64,000 nucleotides of DNA, from NCBI GenBank assembly GCA_027627225.1, contig CM051024.1, positions 77,303,504 through 77,367,503 of the forward strand. Reading direction: 5' to 3'. The stretch comes from Congeria kusceri (taxonomy: Eukaryota > Mollusca > Bivalvia > Myida > Dreissenidae). Below are positions 12,746 to 26,000 of this stretch, piece by piece. The position numbers and the translations under genes were made by a program. Numbering within the stretch: position 1 is the first letter of the stretch; each line of letters opens with the position of its first letter. The notes below the pieces were generated by a model. It saw only the letters and a list, made by a program, of their open reading frames with translations. It was not told where the DNA came from and ran no database searches.

Positions 12746-13854
12746 ATACTCCAAGGCAAGCATAATAGTATTCTCCACAAAAACATCATAAGTGTGCGTG
12801 TTCAAGTGCTACAAACGCTGTCTTTACTTGATTACAACGCAATAAAATTCCAGATCAATGACCAATATAAGATTTCCCCCAAATATTACATACTCCTAGT
12901 TACAGTTACGTTTATTGCTCTGGCCAGTACAGCACCAGCATTGCAACGCGCCATAGTGTATCACTGAATTAATTTGAATAAGATACTAATTTATGGAAAC
13001 GATAGTTAAGACAAGTTGAACAAAACTGTGATTTATTTATGTTAAGCACAGTGGCAATTGGCCTACATTTTTAAACGAGTATAGCAGATGCATGTCGAAC
13101 GCGTAACGATCTTATGATGTTTTATTTTGATATATGCTGTCCTCTTTGAATGGTCACAGATTGACGACATTGACAATAAGCAAATTTTTGTCACATATTC
13201 GAAAACTAAAAGAAAGTTGTATATAAATGAGTGAAATAGCACTACTGACAAAGAGAATATATATTGGAAATAACGTTTCGTCAATGAGTACCGTTTGTAA
13301 ATTGCATGTGAATCAGATTTGCCGAGTGGTTAGTGGAAGATGAATATCATTTTGTTTGTGTATGTACAAGTTATTTAGTTGTTAGGAAAAAATATATATA
13401 AAGTTAATATTTTATACGGCCTTCAGTATATAAAGACTGTTAAAATCAAACAATAGAACTGAACTGATTAAACTGTCACTTTTTGTTAAATCTATATATA
13501 TTCTGCAATGTTAAATGCCCAGGTGTAATATGTTTATCGCCAATTAACTTTTCTGCTTGTTTCCTATTTATGACATATGAATACTATTTGTATAACCATT
13601 TTTAAAATAGGTCTATACGTTGTGCAAATCTAAATATACCTATACTCATCTCCACTTAATTGTTCTGCTTGTTTTATATTTATAATATGTAAATACTGTT
13701 TGTATAATTTACTATTTTTGCTATGTTATATCAATGTGTTTTATTCTTTCGCAAAATACACATTGACATTATATTTGTAAATGCATGTATTTAGACGATG
13801 TACTATGTGCAAGTCTTGAATAAAATGTCTGTCTGTCTCTCTGTTTGCGCGTCA

Positions 13855-13897
13855 GACTTTGACCCGGAGGTCGTAGGTTCGATCCCAGGAGGCGGCA
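13855..13897 (+). mobile_element. tRNA-like SINE fragment (B-box half)
   Basis: 'gaggtcgtaggttcgatccc' looks like the variable loop and T-arm of a tRNA, followed by 'aggaggcggca' and a T-run. No A box was seen. It lies about 110 bp before the first ROS1-like exon. Confidence 0.4.
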
Positions 13898-14007
13898 CTT
13901 TTTTTCTTTTGATGCTTTTCTTGTAATAATAGATGAGGTATTTAGTTAAGATGCTTTAGTTTTCCATTTAATGGCATATTTATTTGGTATTCGTTTGATA
14001 TTTTCAG

Positions 14008-14058
14008 GTACCAAATATTGACAGTCCTAACTGTGACAAGAGTTGCCTAGTTGACCAG
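14008..14058 (+). CDS. ROS1: ROS1-like exon A: first C-x3-C motif
   Basis: 17 codons, phase 0 at both ends, reading VPNIDSPNCDKSCLVDQ. The acceptor is 'gatattttcag' and the donor 'CAG|gtaaac'. The in-frame codon at 13996-13998 is TGA, so the segment cannot be a simple extension of an upstream ORF and has to be spliced. The motif NCDKSC corresponds to the first C-x3-C pair right after the signal peptide of ROS1 proteins. The exon supplying the signal peptide must lie upstream. Confidence 0.7.
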
Positions 14059-17000
14059 GTAAACATCTGTTGTTGTTTTTGTAAATGTTTATGTAAATTA
14101 TTAGTAGTATTTAGCCTATAAGGAAACTAATAGGTTATCTCCCTTTGATTTAATTTTGCCATGAACATGTTGCGTTCATTTTAGGCTGTAGACAGTGTTC
14201 AAAGCTGTTTTCTTCCGTGTTAGATGCACGTGAAAGTAAATTTGGTTAAAATGAATCAACATATATTTTGTTTAAGTATGTGGAATGGTTTATTACTTCC
14301 CCCTTTGGGCAAATGAATCAATAAATTTCCCGCTGACTGGTGTAATGAGATTATAACACATCATTTCAATTCAGATTGAATTTATTTAAGCATGTCCTAT
14401 TCATCAAACTTTTAGCTTACGGGTATTCAATGCATGCACATGTACTGCTTTTTGTAGCATAACTTGTTTGCGCTGGGCGAATATTGGGCTTCTTTTTATA
14501 ATGGCAATACTTCCTGCAGTGCATAACCCCAGAATGACCATATATTTGGTGGAAAATCTTCCTTCTTATTCTATATTGTTCCAACAAGATTTTGATTGCA
14601 ACTTTCTCCTTATGAAATTACGTGCCTTTTGTGAATGGATTAAGGTTCTATAAAGTATTTGTATGGTGACCCTTGGGTGACACTTTCAGTTTGGACCTAT
14701 ATTACATAATAGATTTGAACATGTGCTTTTATGTGTGAAACATGTGTTTAGGAAAGTTTGAAATTTAACAGAAATGTAAACAGTAAATAATGCCAAAAAA
14801 TAAATAGTTATATTTTTAGGTAAGTACTAGATTCTATATCATTAACAGTCATTTCTGGCATAAGAAATTAAATACTTATTTTTGTTGTTCGAAAATTTGT
14901 GAAGTTAATAATTATATTACTGTTTAAAACTGCATCATTGAATCATGCTCTACAGATTAAAAACAACAAACAGTCAGCAAATTAGCCTTGTATTGTTGAT
15001 CTATTGATTATAAGCCCTGCCTTAATTTAAAATGAACTTATAGTTTCCATTAATATGAGAATTTACAAGATAATGAAAGTAGCCAGTATTCACAAAGCTC
15101 TTAAGGGAAATCTTAACCTTAGTTGTACTTAAGTGAAAATTTAATATAAAGTTTTCTATGTGAAATCCAATAATTTTGTTTACAAAAGGATTAAATACTA
15201 AACATCTAAGCAATACCTACAAGTTTAAAATATGTAAAAGTGTAAAAAGACCTATGCAACACATTTTTAAGGAATTTTATGAATCTAAGAAATTTACTTA
15301 AGATTTCCCTTAGGAGCTTTGTGAATGCCAGCCCTGTACTTAACTTCAAAGTACAAAAAATGTTGATAATATGTATGTCTTTTCCTGAAAATGATAAGAA
15401 TGTTGTGTACCTCTTCATCGACAAAGTTATTGTCATACTTCCAATACAAACAATGCTAGAAAACCAATCTGCCAGTCTTTGCTGGGATCATGTGCAATAT
15501 AAAAAAAAATTATTACTAGAACATTGGCATCTTAATATCGTGCGTTGATCTCGGATGCTGCAGTTTATTATACTAAGATATTGTTAATTCATTATCAGCC
15601 AATGTTATTATTCCAAGCTGTAATAGAACTCAAAAATAAGGCATTTATCAAGTGTTACAAATGCTTTCCTTTGTTTGAGATAAAAAATATCACATCTTAA
15701 ACAATTTGTTTGTCAGTTAGCCCAGATTAACATTGGTGTGTTTTGGTATGATTGTAGGGTAATTAATTAACACATTTTGTTGAGGAATGACTATAGTGAT
15801 TGAGAGACGTAATGACAAACACTCCAGATGTATTGTATGACAAGAGTTTTTCCAGATGTACAAAACATTCTTTATTTCGCTTTTATTACAATAATTTGGT
15901 TCCTTTCTTTTTTTTTGATGCAAAGATAATGGGTAGGTAGTAGAGAATTAGACTGAATGCAGCTTAGGCCTTCACATCATAAAACACATCATGGAAAACA
16001 TAAGGTACTTAATGGTTAAAGGCACATGGTCACAGATTTTGCAATTTTCAGGGGTGTAGTGGCGAGCTGACCAAGGGGAATTAGACTAATTTTATTTTTT
16101 GGATTCTAAATCCCCACAGTGGAAGATGCTTGGTGTATCAAATGGCCCGGGGAAGTGCCCAATATTACGGGTATCTACAATCTGACCAAAGTATTTCCCG
16201 GGAGCATTTGGCGTGTCAAATTTTCGCCGGTCAGGAATCCACCCCCCCCCCCCCCCGCTGGGGAAATATTGACAGGTGCATTATTTAGTGTCTAAAAGCA
16301 CTATCCATCAATGGCAGGGAAGTTTAATGTTCAATAAATGTAAAAAACATACATGTTGCCCGATTCTTACATGTAAAAAAAGAAACATTTCACATATTCA
16401 ATTGGTGTCACAAACTCTTAACAGTTGATGTATTTCATTTAGAAACTATAATTATTCCATAACCTGTTTTTATTTCAAACATATTTTGATATCATCATCA
16501 TCATCATTTTCATAATTTGTCTAGACCCATTTAAGGAAGAAATGATGATGTGTGATAATATCGTATATTTAGTGATCTTCTAGTGCATTAACTGGTGAAT
16601 GTTATAAATCTTTGATACGTTTATAAAATATAAACTTGCTATGTATTTCAGTGTTACAATGGGTGCTCAATGTATCAGAAGGCAGTCAGCGATTCACCTT
16701 GTCTCAGTGTCTGTGATAATTGGATGCGAGAGGTAATTGTTCAGCAATTTGTTTTTTTAAAGGATCTGTTGTATGCTTTAAGGCATGTTTACGCGGTAGG
16801 TCTAGTATTATAGGACTAGCCTCAGAAGTAGTCTGGACCGTCTTGTGTAATTGCAATCTCATTTAAATCTTCTTCAATCTGACGCTACTATATTATCCGC
16901 TGACTGGATCTGATGACTTCGCATTAGGGGTCACGTTCAGCTGACCTTTTCAGGAGCCAATCAAACTGTTGCCTTCAAAATGTTGTGGTATAACTTCATC

Positions 17001-20000
17001 TAAAAACCACAAATACTATGCACTAAATTAACGTAAACTTTGGATGTTTACTCGCCTAAGGTACCACTATATACATTGTTATCCAAGTGAAAATTAACTG
17101 TAAATGATTTATTCCCGAGGATCAGCTGGAAATTAATCACTTTTCAAAAACTGTGGCCAAACTTTGCTGTGCAATAGGCAATTTCATAGGGCGCAGCAAG
17201 GTTGATATTTTATTGTGCGGAAGGTCATTTGAACATGACCTGTTATATGATGTCTTCAGATCCTTACAATGTTAGGATTTGATTTTAATGAGATTGGTGT
17301 TATTTTGCAAACAGCATTTTCAAAAACAGACAAGTAAGCCAATATGAGATTTCGCCACCCCTGATAGGTGTCAATACTTTAGGGGTTTACATGGTAGGTC
17401 TTGTCTCATAAGACTAGGCTCGTATGTTTTCAAAAGTAACGTATAGGTCTCAAGACTTTAGGTGGTTTACATGGTGGATATTGTCTCATAAGACTAGGCC
17501 TATAGATCTTCAAAAGTAACATATAGGTCTCAAGACTTTAGGCGGTTACATGGTAGGTCTTGTCTCATAAGACTAGGCCTATAGGTCTTCAAAAGTAAGA
17601 TATAGGTCTCAAGACTTTAGGTGGTTTACATGGTAGGTCTTTTCTCATAAGACTAGGCATATACGTATTCAAAAGTAACATATAGGTCTCAAGACTTTAG
17701 GTGGTTTACATGGTAGGTCTTGTCTCATAAGACTAGGCCTATAGATCTTCAAAAGTAAGATATAGGTCTCAAGACTTTAGGTGTTGTACATCGTAGGTCT
17801 TGTCTCATAAGACTAGGCCTATAGGTCTTCAAAAGTAACATATAGGTCTCAAGACTTTAGGTGGTTACATGGTAGGTCTTGTCTCATAAGACTAGGCCTA
17901 TAGGTCTTCAAAAGTAACATATAGGTCTCAAGACTTTAAGGGGTTTACATGGTGGGTCTTGTCTCATAAGACTAGGCCTATAGGTCTTCAAAAGTAACAT
18001 ATAGGTCTCAAGACTTTAGGTGGTTTACATGGTAGGTTTTGTATCATATGACTAGGCCTATAGGTCTTCAAAAGTAACATATCGGTCTCAAGACTTTAGG
18101 TGGTTACATGGTGGGTCTTGTCTCGTAATACTAGGCCAATAGGTCTTCAAAAGTAACCTATAGGTCTCAACATTTTAGAGGGTTTACATGGTGGGTCTTG
18201 TCTCATAAGACTATGTCCGGAAGTCTTCAAAAGTAACATAAAGGTCTCAAGACTTTAGGGGTTTACATGGTAGGTCTTGCCTCATAAGACCAGGCCTTTA
18301 GGTCTTCAAAAGTAACATATAGGTTTACATGGTGGGTCTTGTCTCATAAGACTATGTCCGGAAGTCTTCAAAAGTAACATAAAGGTCTCAAGACTTTAGG
18401 GGTTTACATGGTAGGTCTTGCCTCATAAGACCAGGCCTTTAGGTCTTCAAAAGTAACATATAGGTTTACATGGTCGGTCTTGTCTCATAAGACTTTGTCC
18501 GGAAGTCTTCAAAAGTAACATAAAGGTCTCAAGACTTTAGGGGGTTTACATGGTGGGTTTTGTCTCATAAGACTATGCCCGTAAGTCTTCAAAAGTAATG
18601 TATAGGTCTCAAGACTTTAGAGTGTTACATGCTAGGTCTTGTCTCATAAGACTAGGCCTAAAGGTCTTCAAAAGTAATATATAGGTCTTACGACTTTAGG
18701 GGTTTACATGGAAGGTCTTGTCTCATAAGACTAGGAATATAGGTCTTCAAAAGTAACATATAGGTCTCAAGACTTTAGGGGGTTTACATGGTGGGTCTTG
18801 TCTCATAAGACTATGCTTGTAAGTTTTCAAAAGTAAAGTATAGGTCTCAAGACTTTAGGGGGTTACATGGTGGGTCTTGTCTCATAAGACTAGGCCTAAA
18901 GGTCTTCAAAAGTAATATATAGGTCTCAAGACTTTAGGGGTTTACATGGTAGGTCTTGTCTCATACGACTAGGCCTATAGGTCTAGACCTAGCATGGATA
19001 CCCCCCATAAGCAAATGATACTTGTACTGTAGTACCAGTGTGTCCAGATAAGGATTTCATATAAAATGCTTACAATAGGGCCATGATCCGAGGAATAATG
19101 TTATTGATTGCTAATTACGGGTAAGTGATAACTGGCCTAAACATGTATAAATATGTTATGCCTGTAGTATACAGTGCAACATAAATATTTATAGCATGTA
19201 CATTTATTTTAAAAAGAACATTTTAACAATTCTGGGTAAGTGACAATTCAACAATACCTAGTATAAATCAGATGATCAGCACAGTCCAAATGCAGTTAGT
19301 TTTAGGCAGGTTTCACTGTATACCAAGTTTCATGCACAAGTCTGTCATCAATCCTATTGGATTCAGTGCAGGTAGGGAACTATTAGTTATAGAATTATCT
19401 GCAAAAACTGCTTTACTGTGTTACCATGACGTATGCAGACAAATTCCTCATGTGGTCTTCATCATGAAAAGCTTTGTTCACAAAAAATTACTGGGTGACT
19501 GAATGTTAACCTGTAATTGTATGTAAATGAGTCCAAATAACAGACAGCCATCTTTCCAGGAACAAGATTCTATTTAATGTCTTAACTGCAAAAACTAAAG
19601 CAGTAGGGCTTACCAAAAACAAATATGAGGCGCGTCATGACAAAACCGGTCTTAATGCATGTGTGTAAAGTGTCGTCCCGGATTAGCCTGTGCAGCCCGC
19701 ACAGGTTAATCCAGGACAGCACTTTCCGCTTTTATGGTATTTTCTGTTTCAAGGAAGTCTCTTCTAAACATATATCCACTGTAGGTGGAAAGTGCCGTCC
19801 TGGATTAGCCTAGCTGTTCGGACTGCACAGGCTAATCCGGGACGACACTTTATGCACATGCATTAAGACCGGTTTTCCATGACGCGCCTCAAATATTAAA
19901 TAAAGAAAACATAATAATTAAGAGATTTGCCTTAGTTGGGACTCGAACCTACGACCGCTGGTATAAAAGATCTGTCATGCCAACCATTCGGCCCTTCTTA

Positions 20001-23000
20001 CTTACAATTATGGCAGTGAATTTTCAACTCCATGTAAGTAATACATGTATATGTGTTTTCCAAAATACCCATGGAAAGCGTTACAAACGGTTTATAATTT
20101 TATCCATTTCAAATGATGATTTTTCATAAAAGGCAATATATATTTTCGATATATTTCTTAGTGTTATTTCGCTTGATTATATATGATGTATTTTTCTTTT
20201 TGCGATCTATGAATAAAAATTGGGAAATTTTCAATTAGCCGATCTGTGAACAGGTCCCTTTAAGATTGCATAGTCATGCCTAGCATACAAGTACACTGTA
20301 CCGTTTAGGCAAAAAAAAACTTACTCGTTTCGGCAACCTGACTACATAGTGAAAAAAACCAGACCCTTAATTTTTTTGCGACGATTGTTTCGTGAAATCC
20401 ATATCCGTATTCGTCAGATTTTAGATAATTTTCTATGTTTTTTACCAAATGTGTCTTTAAAGAAAACTAACCAAAAAAAAACTAACTCAATCCCGCCCTA
20501 CCTAATTTTTTGAGGCCATTGCCTGAAACACACAATTTTTTTTTTGCCTTATGAGTTGGTTTTCATTTCTTGTTGGTTATAGCAAACAGTTGTCAGTAAT
20601 GTTATTAGTTATTGTTTACAGAAAAAGGTATAGGTGCTTAATCTAATTAGGTAAAACATATATAATGTTAATTACATGACAAGGGGGGTTTCCTCACAAT
20701 ATAGTGGCATTGGCTATGTATTAAAAATAAAAATGTCATGGGAAAACCGGGCTTAATGCATGTGCATAAATTGTTGTCCAGGATCAGCCTGTGTAGTCCC
20801 CACAGGCTAATCCGGGACGACACTTTCTGCCTACAGTGGTTTTGTGTTTAGAAGAGACTTTTTTGAAACAGAAAATACCCTAAACACGGAAAGTACCGTC
20901 CTGGATTAGCCTGTGCGGACTGCACAGGCTAATCCGGGATGACACTTTACACACATCCATTAAACCCGGGTTTCCCACGACACGCCTCAAATGTAGTTTA
21001 TGCCACCTTCAAGAGTAAGAACTTTGGCATTATTCTGTTATTATTAGATTAAACAAACATGCATAGTCTTGTGACATCATTTTGTTGATTTTGATGACTT
21101 AATGTTTTAGGTTTGGAGTTAACTTGCACAGTCTTGTGACTTAGTTTTCGTTTGTTCTTTTTGTGTATCGAGTTAACTGGTGCAGCCTTTGTTATGTATT
21201 CCAATGCCAATTTTCTTGAAATCATTTTCAAATTTTCAAGATATTTTGAGTTGTATGTTGTGTTCTTTTATGTATTTTCCAAGCAAAGACAGAAAGCATT
21301 AACCATGGCCTGTATTCACTAAACCATTCTCAGACTTAAGAATAAAGAATAGACTCAAGAATAAAGAATAGACTTAAGAATAAAGAATAGACTCAATAAT
21401 AAAGAATAGACTTAAGAATAAAGAATAGACTCAAGAATAAAGAATAGACTTAAGAATAAAGAATAGACTTAAGAATAAAGAATAGACTCAAGAATAAAGA
21501 ATAGACTTAAGAATAAAGAATAGACTCAGTAATAAAGAATACACTTAAGAATAAAGAATAGACTCAAGAACAAATAAGTGTGTTCGTAAATATGTCGGGT
21601 ATCAATGTCGCTTATGTCATTACTAAATCAATCGAAATAAGAAATGCTAACATTTGCCAGTTTGCTGGTTAATAGCCAGTTAGATTCACAGAATAGACCA
21701 GTTTCAGAAATATTCTTTATTCTTACGTCTTAAGTCTAAGAATGGGTTGGTGAATAACGGCCCAGGCCTTGTATTCACAAGGCTCTTAAGGGAAATCTTA
21801 ACTTAAGTTGTACTTAAGTGAAAATTTCATATCAAACTTTCTATGTGAAATCCAATGAAGGCTGCAATACTAAACATATCAGCACTATTTACAAGTTTAC
21901 CACATTTTAATGTTAGAAGACCTATACATGAAACAGCCAGAGACTTAAGGAATTTTATGAATTTAAGGAATTTACTTCAGTTTTCCCTAAGGCACTTTAT
22001 GAATAAGTGCCATGGTTCTCTCTGCATACTTATTTTCGTAAGTCTTGCCTGGTTTCTATATTAACCAAGTGTCAGTTCTGACAAACAACAGAAGAATGTA
22101 AACAACAATGACACCAATGTTTCATCTGCACTTTTAGTTTTTCATGACGAGAAAGCCTTGTTCATAATTCCCATCTCCCATAAAAAGAGGATATTTGTTG
22201 GTGTCCGTAGAATATTGAGTTTAATTCACGAGTGATGATAGAATTTTCTACGATCACGAGTGATTATCAAAAACTGATATTCTACCAAAACCAACACATT
22301 ATTTTTTATTTTATGCATTTTACGCGGTTTTGTTACATTTTAAGTGCTATCTAAATGTGTTTAATTTGAAAATATTGCGGGAATTATAATGTCATGACGT
22401 CAAAATAATGACGTCATTTCACAATTTTTTAGTCCGGCATCGTTGACGGTCCGTTTCATTTACTGTATCAAATTGGGAACCAGTATGAAATAGTGAAAAT
22501 TACCAGAGTGGAATAAGACCACCAAATTAATGCGCTACATCGGGTTATTTTTTACTCGTTGCGAAAGTGTTCTTCTTGTTACCAATTGTCATTCTGAATA
22601 TTTTGACAACAAATTACTGCAACTTTTTAATTTTAAACTGTACTATGGACAATCGAGAGCTTGCAGGTATGATCTATTTTGACAGATTAGGCTACGAACA
22701 AAGATCTATAAATAAACATGTTTATTTATAGATCTTTGGCTAAGAAACACTAACAATCGGTACGCCTAACTACTACGCTTCATCAGTTATTCTGGCACTT
22801 GCAGATTGACTTGTTAACTGGCATGTATATAATTCTGTTTTCATAAGATAATTAGCTGGAACAAAATATTTTTTCGTTACTTACAAACTAGTTTTCATTA
22901 TGCTGTTGTATACTATTGCATAAGAAGCCAAATTATAAAGTTTAAAGGTGAGAAATTGAACTTCATTCAAACAAATGTTTCCTTTTAGCAAAAATGCACT

Positions 23001-26000
23001 CATAATTCAATAGCTTTTAGTTTCTTATGTCGCCAACAGTTTTTCTATGCTGTCAGCATTTTGATTCATATCTGTTATGGTGGTCTGTCACATTTTGAAT
23101 CAAAGACGAAATATTGCAAAAGCCGTTAATGTTTGCTTTGGTGTTTGAATGGCTGATGTGCCAAAGAATCCATCTTGTTATTTGATCGTTTGACAATGTA
23201 CTGGTGATGTCCTGGATGAATGGACTGCTTTAGTTTGAAGTCATTATTCCATATGTTAATATTTTTTGTTAAATAGATATACAGAGTATCTGTACTGGTA
23301 ACACCTCTTGCAAATGTGTTTATGTTTTAACATCAAATGACAATGTACTGAATGTCTGGGTAGTCATAGACACCCAAAGGGTATTGTTTACGGAATAACA
23401 TTTAACTCGAGTAAAAATGGCTAGAGAGAAGGGAAAATGGATGCCATATGATTACATACACTGACAACCCATGCACTAAATGGATGCCATATGATTACAT
23501 ACACTGACAACCCATGCACTAGCTATTAGTACTGGGAACATGACAATCAATATCCAGGGCATTTGCATTCCAGTCAGGGAAAAATCAGAGAAAGATGTAC
23601 TACAAAAATGGCCACCCTGAGTGTCAGGTATGAAGAGAGGTATGGGATGTTCTGTAAGAGTTAGTTGTTTATGCTGCATATGTTGTATTGACATTAGAAC
23701 AGCAAAGAATTGAACGAATGCCACCAAATTTGTAGTGACGTCACTGGCGCCAACAAAGTTATCCGCTATTCCATCTATGAGCCATTCTTTGTTGACAGGT
23801 GTAAACTTGCATTACGTCAAAGAACAAGTGTCATACGCCACTGTTGGCTATTGTATAATACATATTATATATCAACATATGTCTTATAGTTAAAATAATG
23901 TTTTATAAAGATATATTCAGCAAATGAATGACTTATTTAATAAAGGAATAAATATATTTTTTTAAATAATGGTGCAAATACTTTGTTGATAGTTAGTTTG
24001 TCGGATCCGCTGACCTGATTTTTTTTTATGCGAACTTTGGGGGCATATAGTAATTGCATCGTCCGTCTGTCTTTCTGCCCGTCCGTCTATCCTTCCGTCT
24101 GTTCTTCTTGTTCGGAGCATAACTCCATTAGTATTGAAGGGATTCAAATGAAACTTGATGAGAGGAATTATTGCCCTTTGTTTTATTTTCTTGAGCGAAG
24201 CATTAATTTTATTGTGCAGAGCATACTTTCATTAGTGTTCAAAAGGGATTAAAAAACAATTTTATATAATACTAGAGGGCAATGAGAGAAAACGCAGACA
24301 ACAAGGACCGTAACTCTTTCTTCAGTATTTATGGAGCGATTGCCCTTTGTTTTATTTTCTTGTGTGAAGCATTAATTTCTTGTGCGGAGCATACTTCCAT
24401 TAGTATTCAAAAGGGATTCAAATGAAACTTTGTATAATACTAGAGGGCAATGAGAGGAAGTGCAGAGCACAAGGACCATAACTATTTCTTCAATATTTAC
24501 AGAGTTATTGCCCTTTGTTTAATTTTCTTGTGCGGAGCATAACTCCATTAGTAATGCAGAGATTCAAATGAAACATCATACAATGATAGAGGACAATGAG
24601 AGAGTACAAGACCATAACTCTTTCTTCAATATTTATGTTGTTATTGCCCTAATGTTTTTTGTGCAGAGCATAACGCCCCTGGTATTGAAGGGATTTTAAG
24701 TTAAACCACCTAATTCGAGGGTTGGGCATGATAAAGAAATGTTAAGCAGATACAATAGTTTCACGCTCAACCCTCAATATATTGATAAAATACATTGAGA
24801 GGAAGTGCAGAGTACAAGGACCATAACTCATTTTTAATATTTACCGAGTTATTGTCCTTTGTTTTCTTTTGTGCAGATAATAAATAATACTACCTAAGTA
24901 TTGAAGAAATTTAAAATAACACCACATATATTGATAGAGGACATTGAGAGGAAGACCATAGTACAAGGACCATAACTCTTTCTTCAATATTTATGGAGTT
25001 ATTGCCCTTCAGTTAATTTTTTTGTGCAGTGCGTAACTCCTTTAGTATAGAAGTGATTTAAAATAAAACAACATATATTGCTAGAGGATGCTGAAAGGAA
25101 GTGCAGAGTACAAGGACCATAACTCTTTTTGTAGGAAGCGTCCAGGGTTCTCAATAACTGTTGACTGAAAAGGCCAAAACGAAAATGTAACCGGCTTGGG
25201 GGCCCGGGGGGGTCTTGTTAGGACCCACCCACCAGAAAAGTAATTACACATGTTATACGTAACATTGAACATTCTCTTAACAACATCACAACATTGTTCT
25301 GATTGATACCTTTCAGTATTCCTGATTTAAACAAAGAAGTCCATGAAAAACACAAGATGTTTTGTCTTTTTAAGCTCCTGAAAGAGCAAGATGTCATGAA
25401 GTAGCTTTTTATCTGATACTGCAACACCCATAGCATTGGGGTCCTTTTTTTTCAAAAGTCTTTGGAAAGTAGCTGAACAGCCTAAAAAGCGTGTTACAGG
25501 ATTGACATGAGGACTGCATCATCAATCGATGCTAGCATATCTGAACAATGCAAGCTTACCTGCTAGTGTATTAATCAATGAACTGGAACAAATAGATGCT
25601 GACATTTTACTATTACTTTCACTTTCCTCCAGAACATCACTTCCAATACTTTGTCAAAGGGTTATTGGAGCGTTAGTTTTTTAATATGATCTGTGTTCAG
25701 CGATGATTTTGAACAACTCTTTCATTCAGAAATAATAGAGATCTTATTTGTCGAATTTTTTTGCTTGTTTAATAAATGAGTAGCTCTTAATCGATGTGAC
25801 ATGATAGACACGATCAGCGTACCCAAATTGTTAACATATGTCATAGTCTTCAAACACTGCTTAATTCTTAAAAATAATTATTATATTAACTTCTTTTCAT
25901 TTCTATTAATTTATTTCTTATGAGGTGCAAAAAGCATGCGGGTTCTTAATGCGAACCCTGAGCATCATTTTTGCCAACTTGTAACTGACATTGTGTTGCC

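Larger units (their letters stand above)
19570..20271 (-). mobile_element. TIR/tRNA-core composite element, copy 1 (left end worn)
   Basis: Shares 'cttaactgcaaaaactaaag', 'caaatattaaataa', a tRNA-like core and the end 'ctgtgaacaggtcccttt' with the better-preserved copy at 56961-57888. A palindromic foldback is inserted at 19627-19890. The left terminal repeat is not recognisable. Confidence 0.6.

Noticed and set aside
12840..12966. Hydrophobic stretch ILLVTVTFIALASTAPA as a signal peptide for the ROS1-like gene
   Set aside because: No nearby in-frame ATG and no convincing phase-0 donor to join exon A at 14008.
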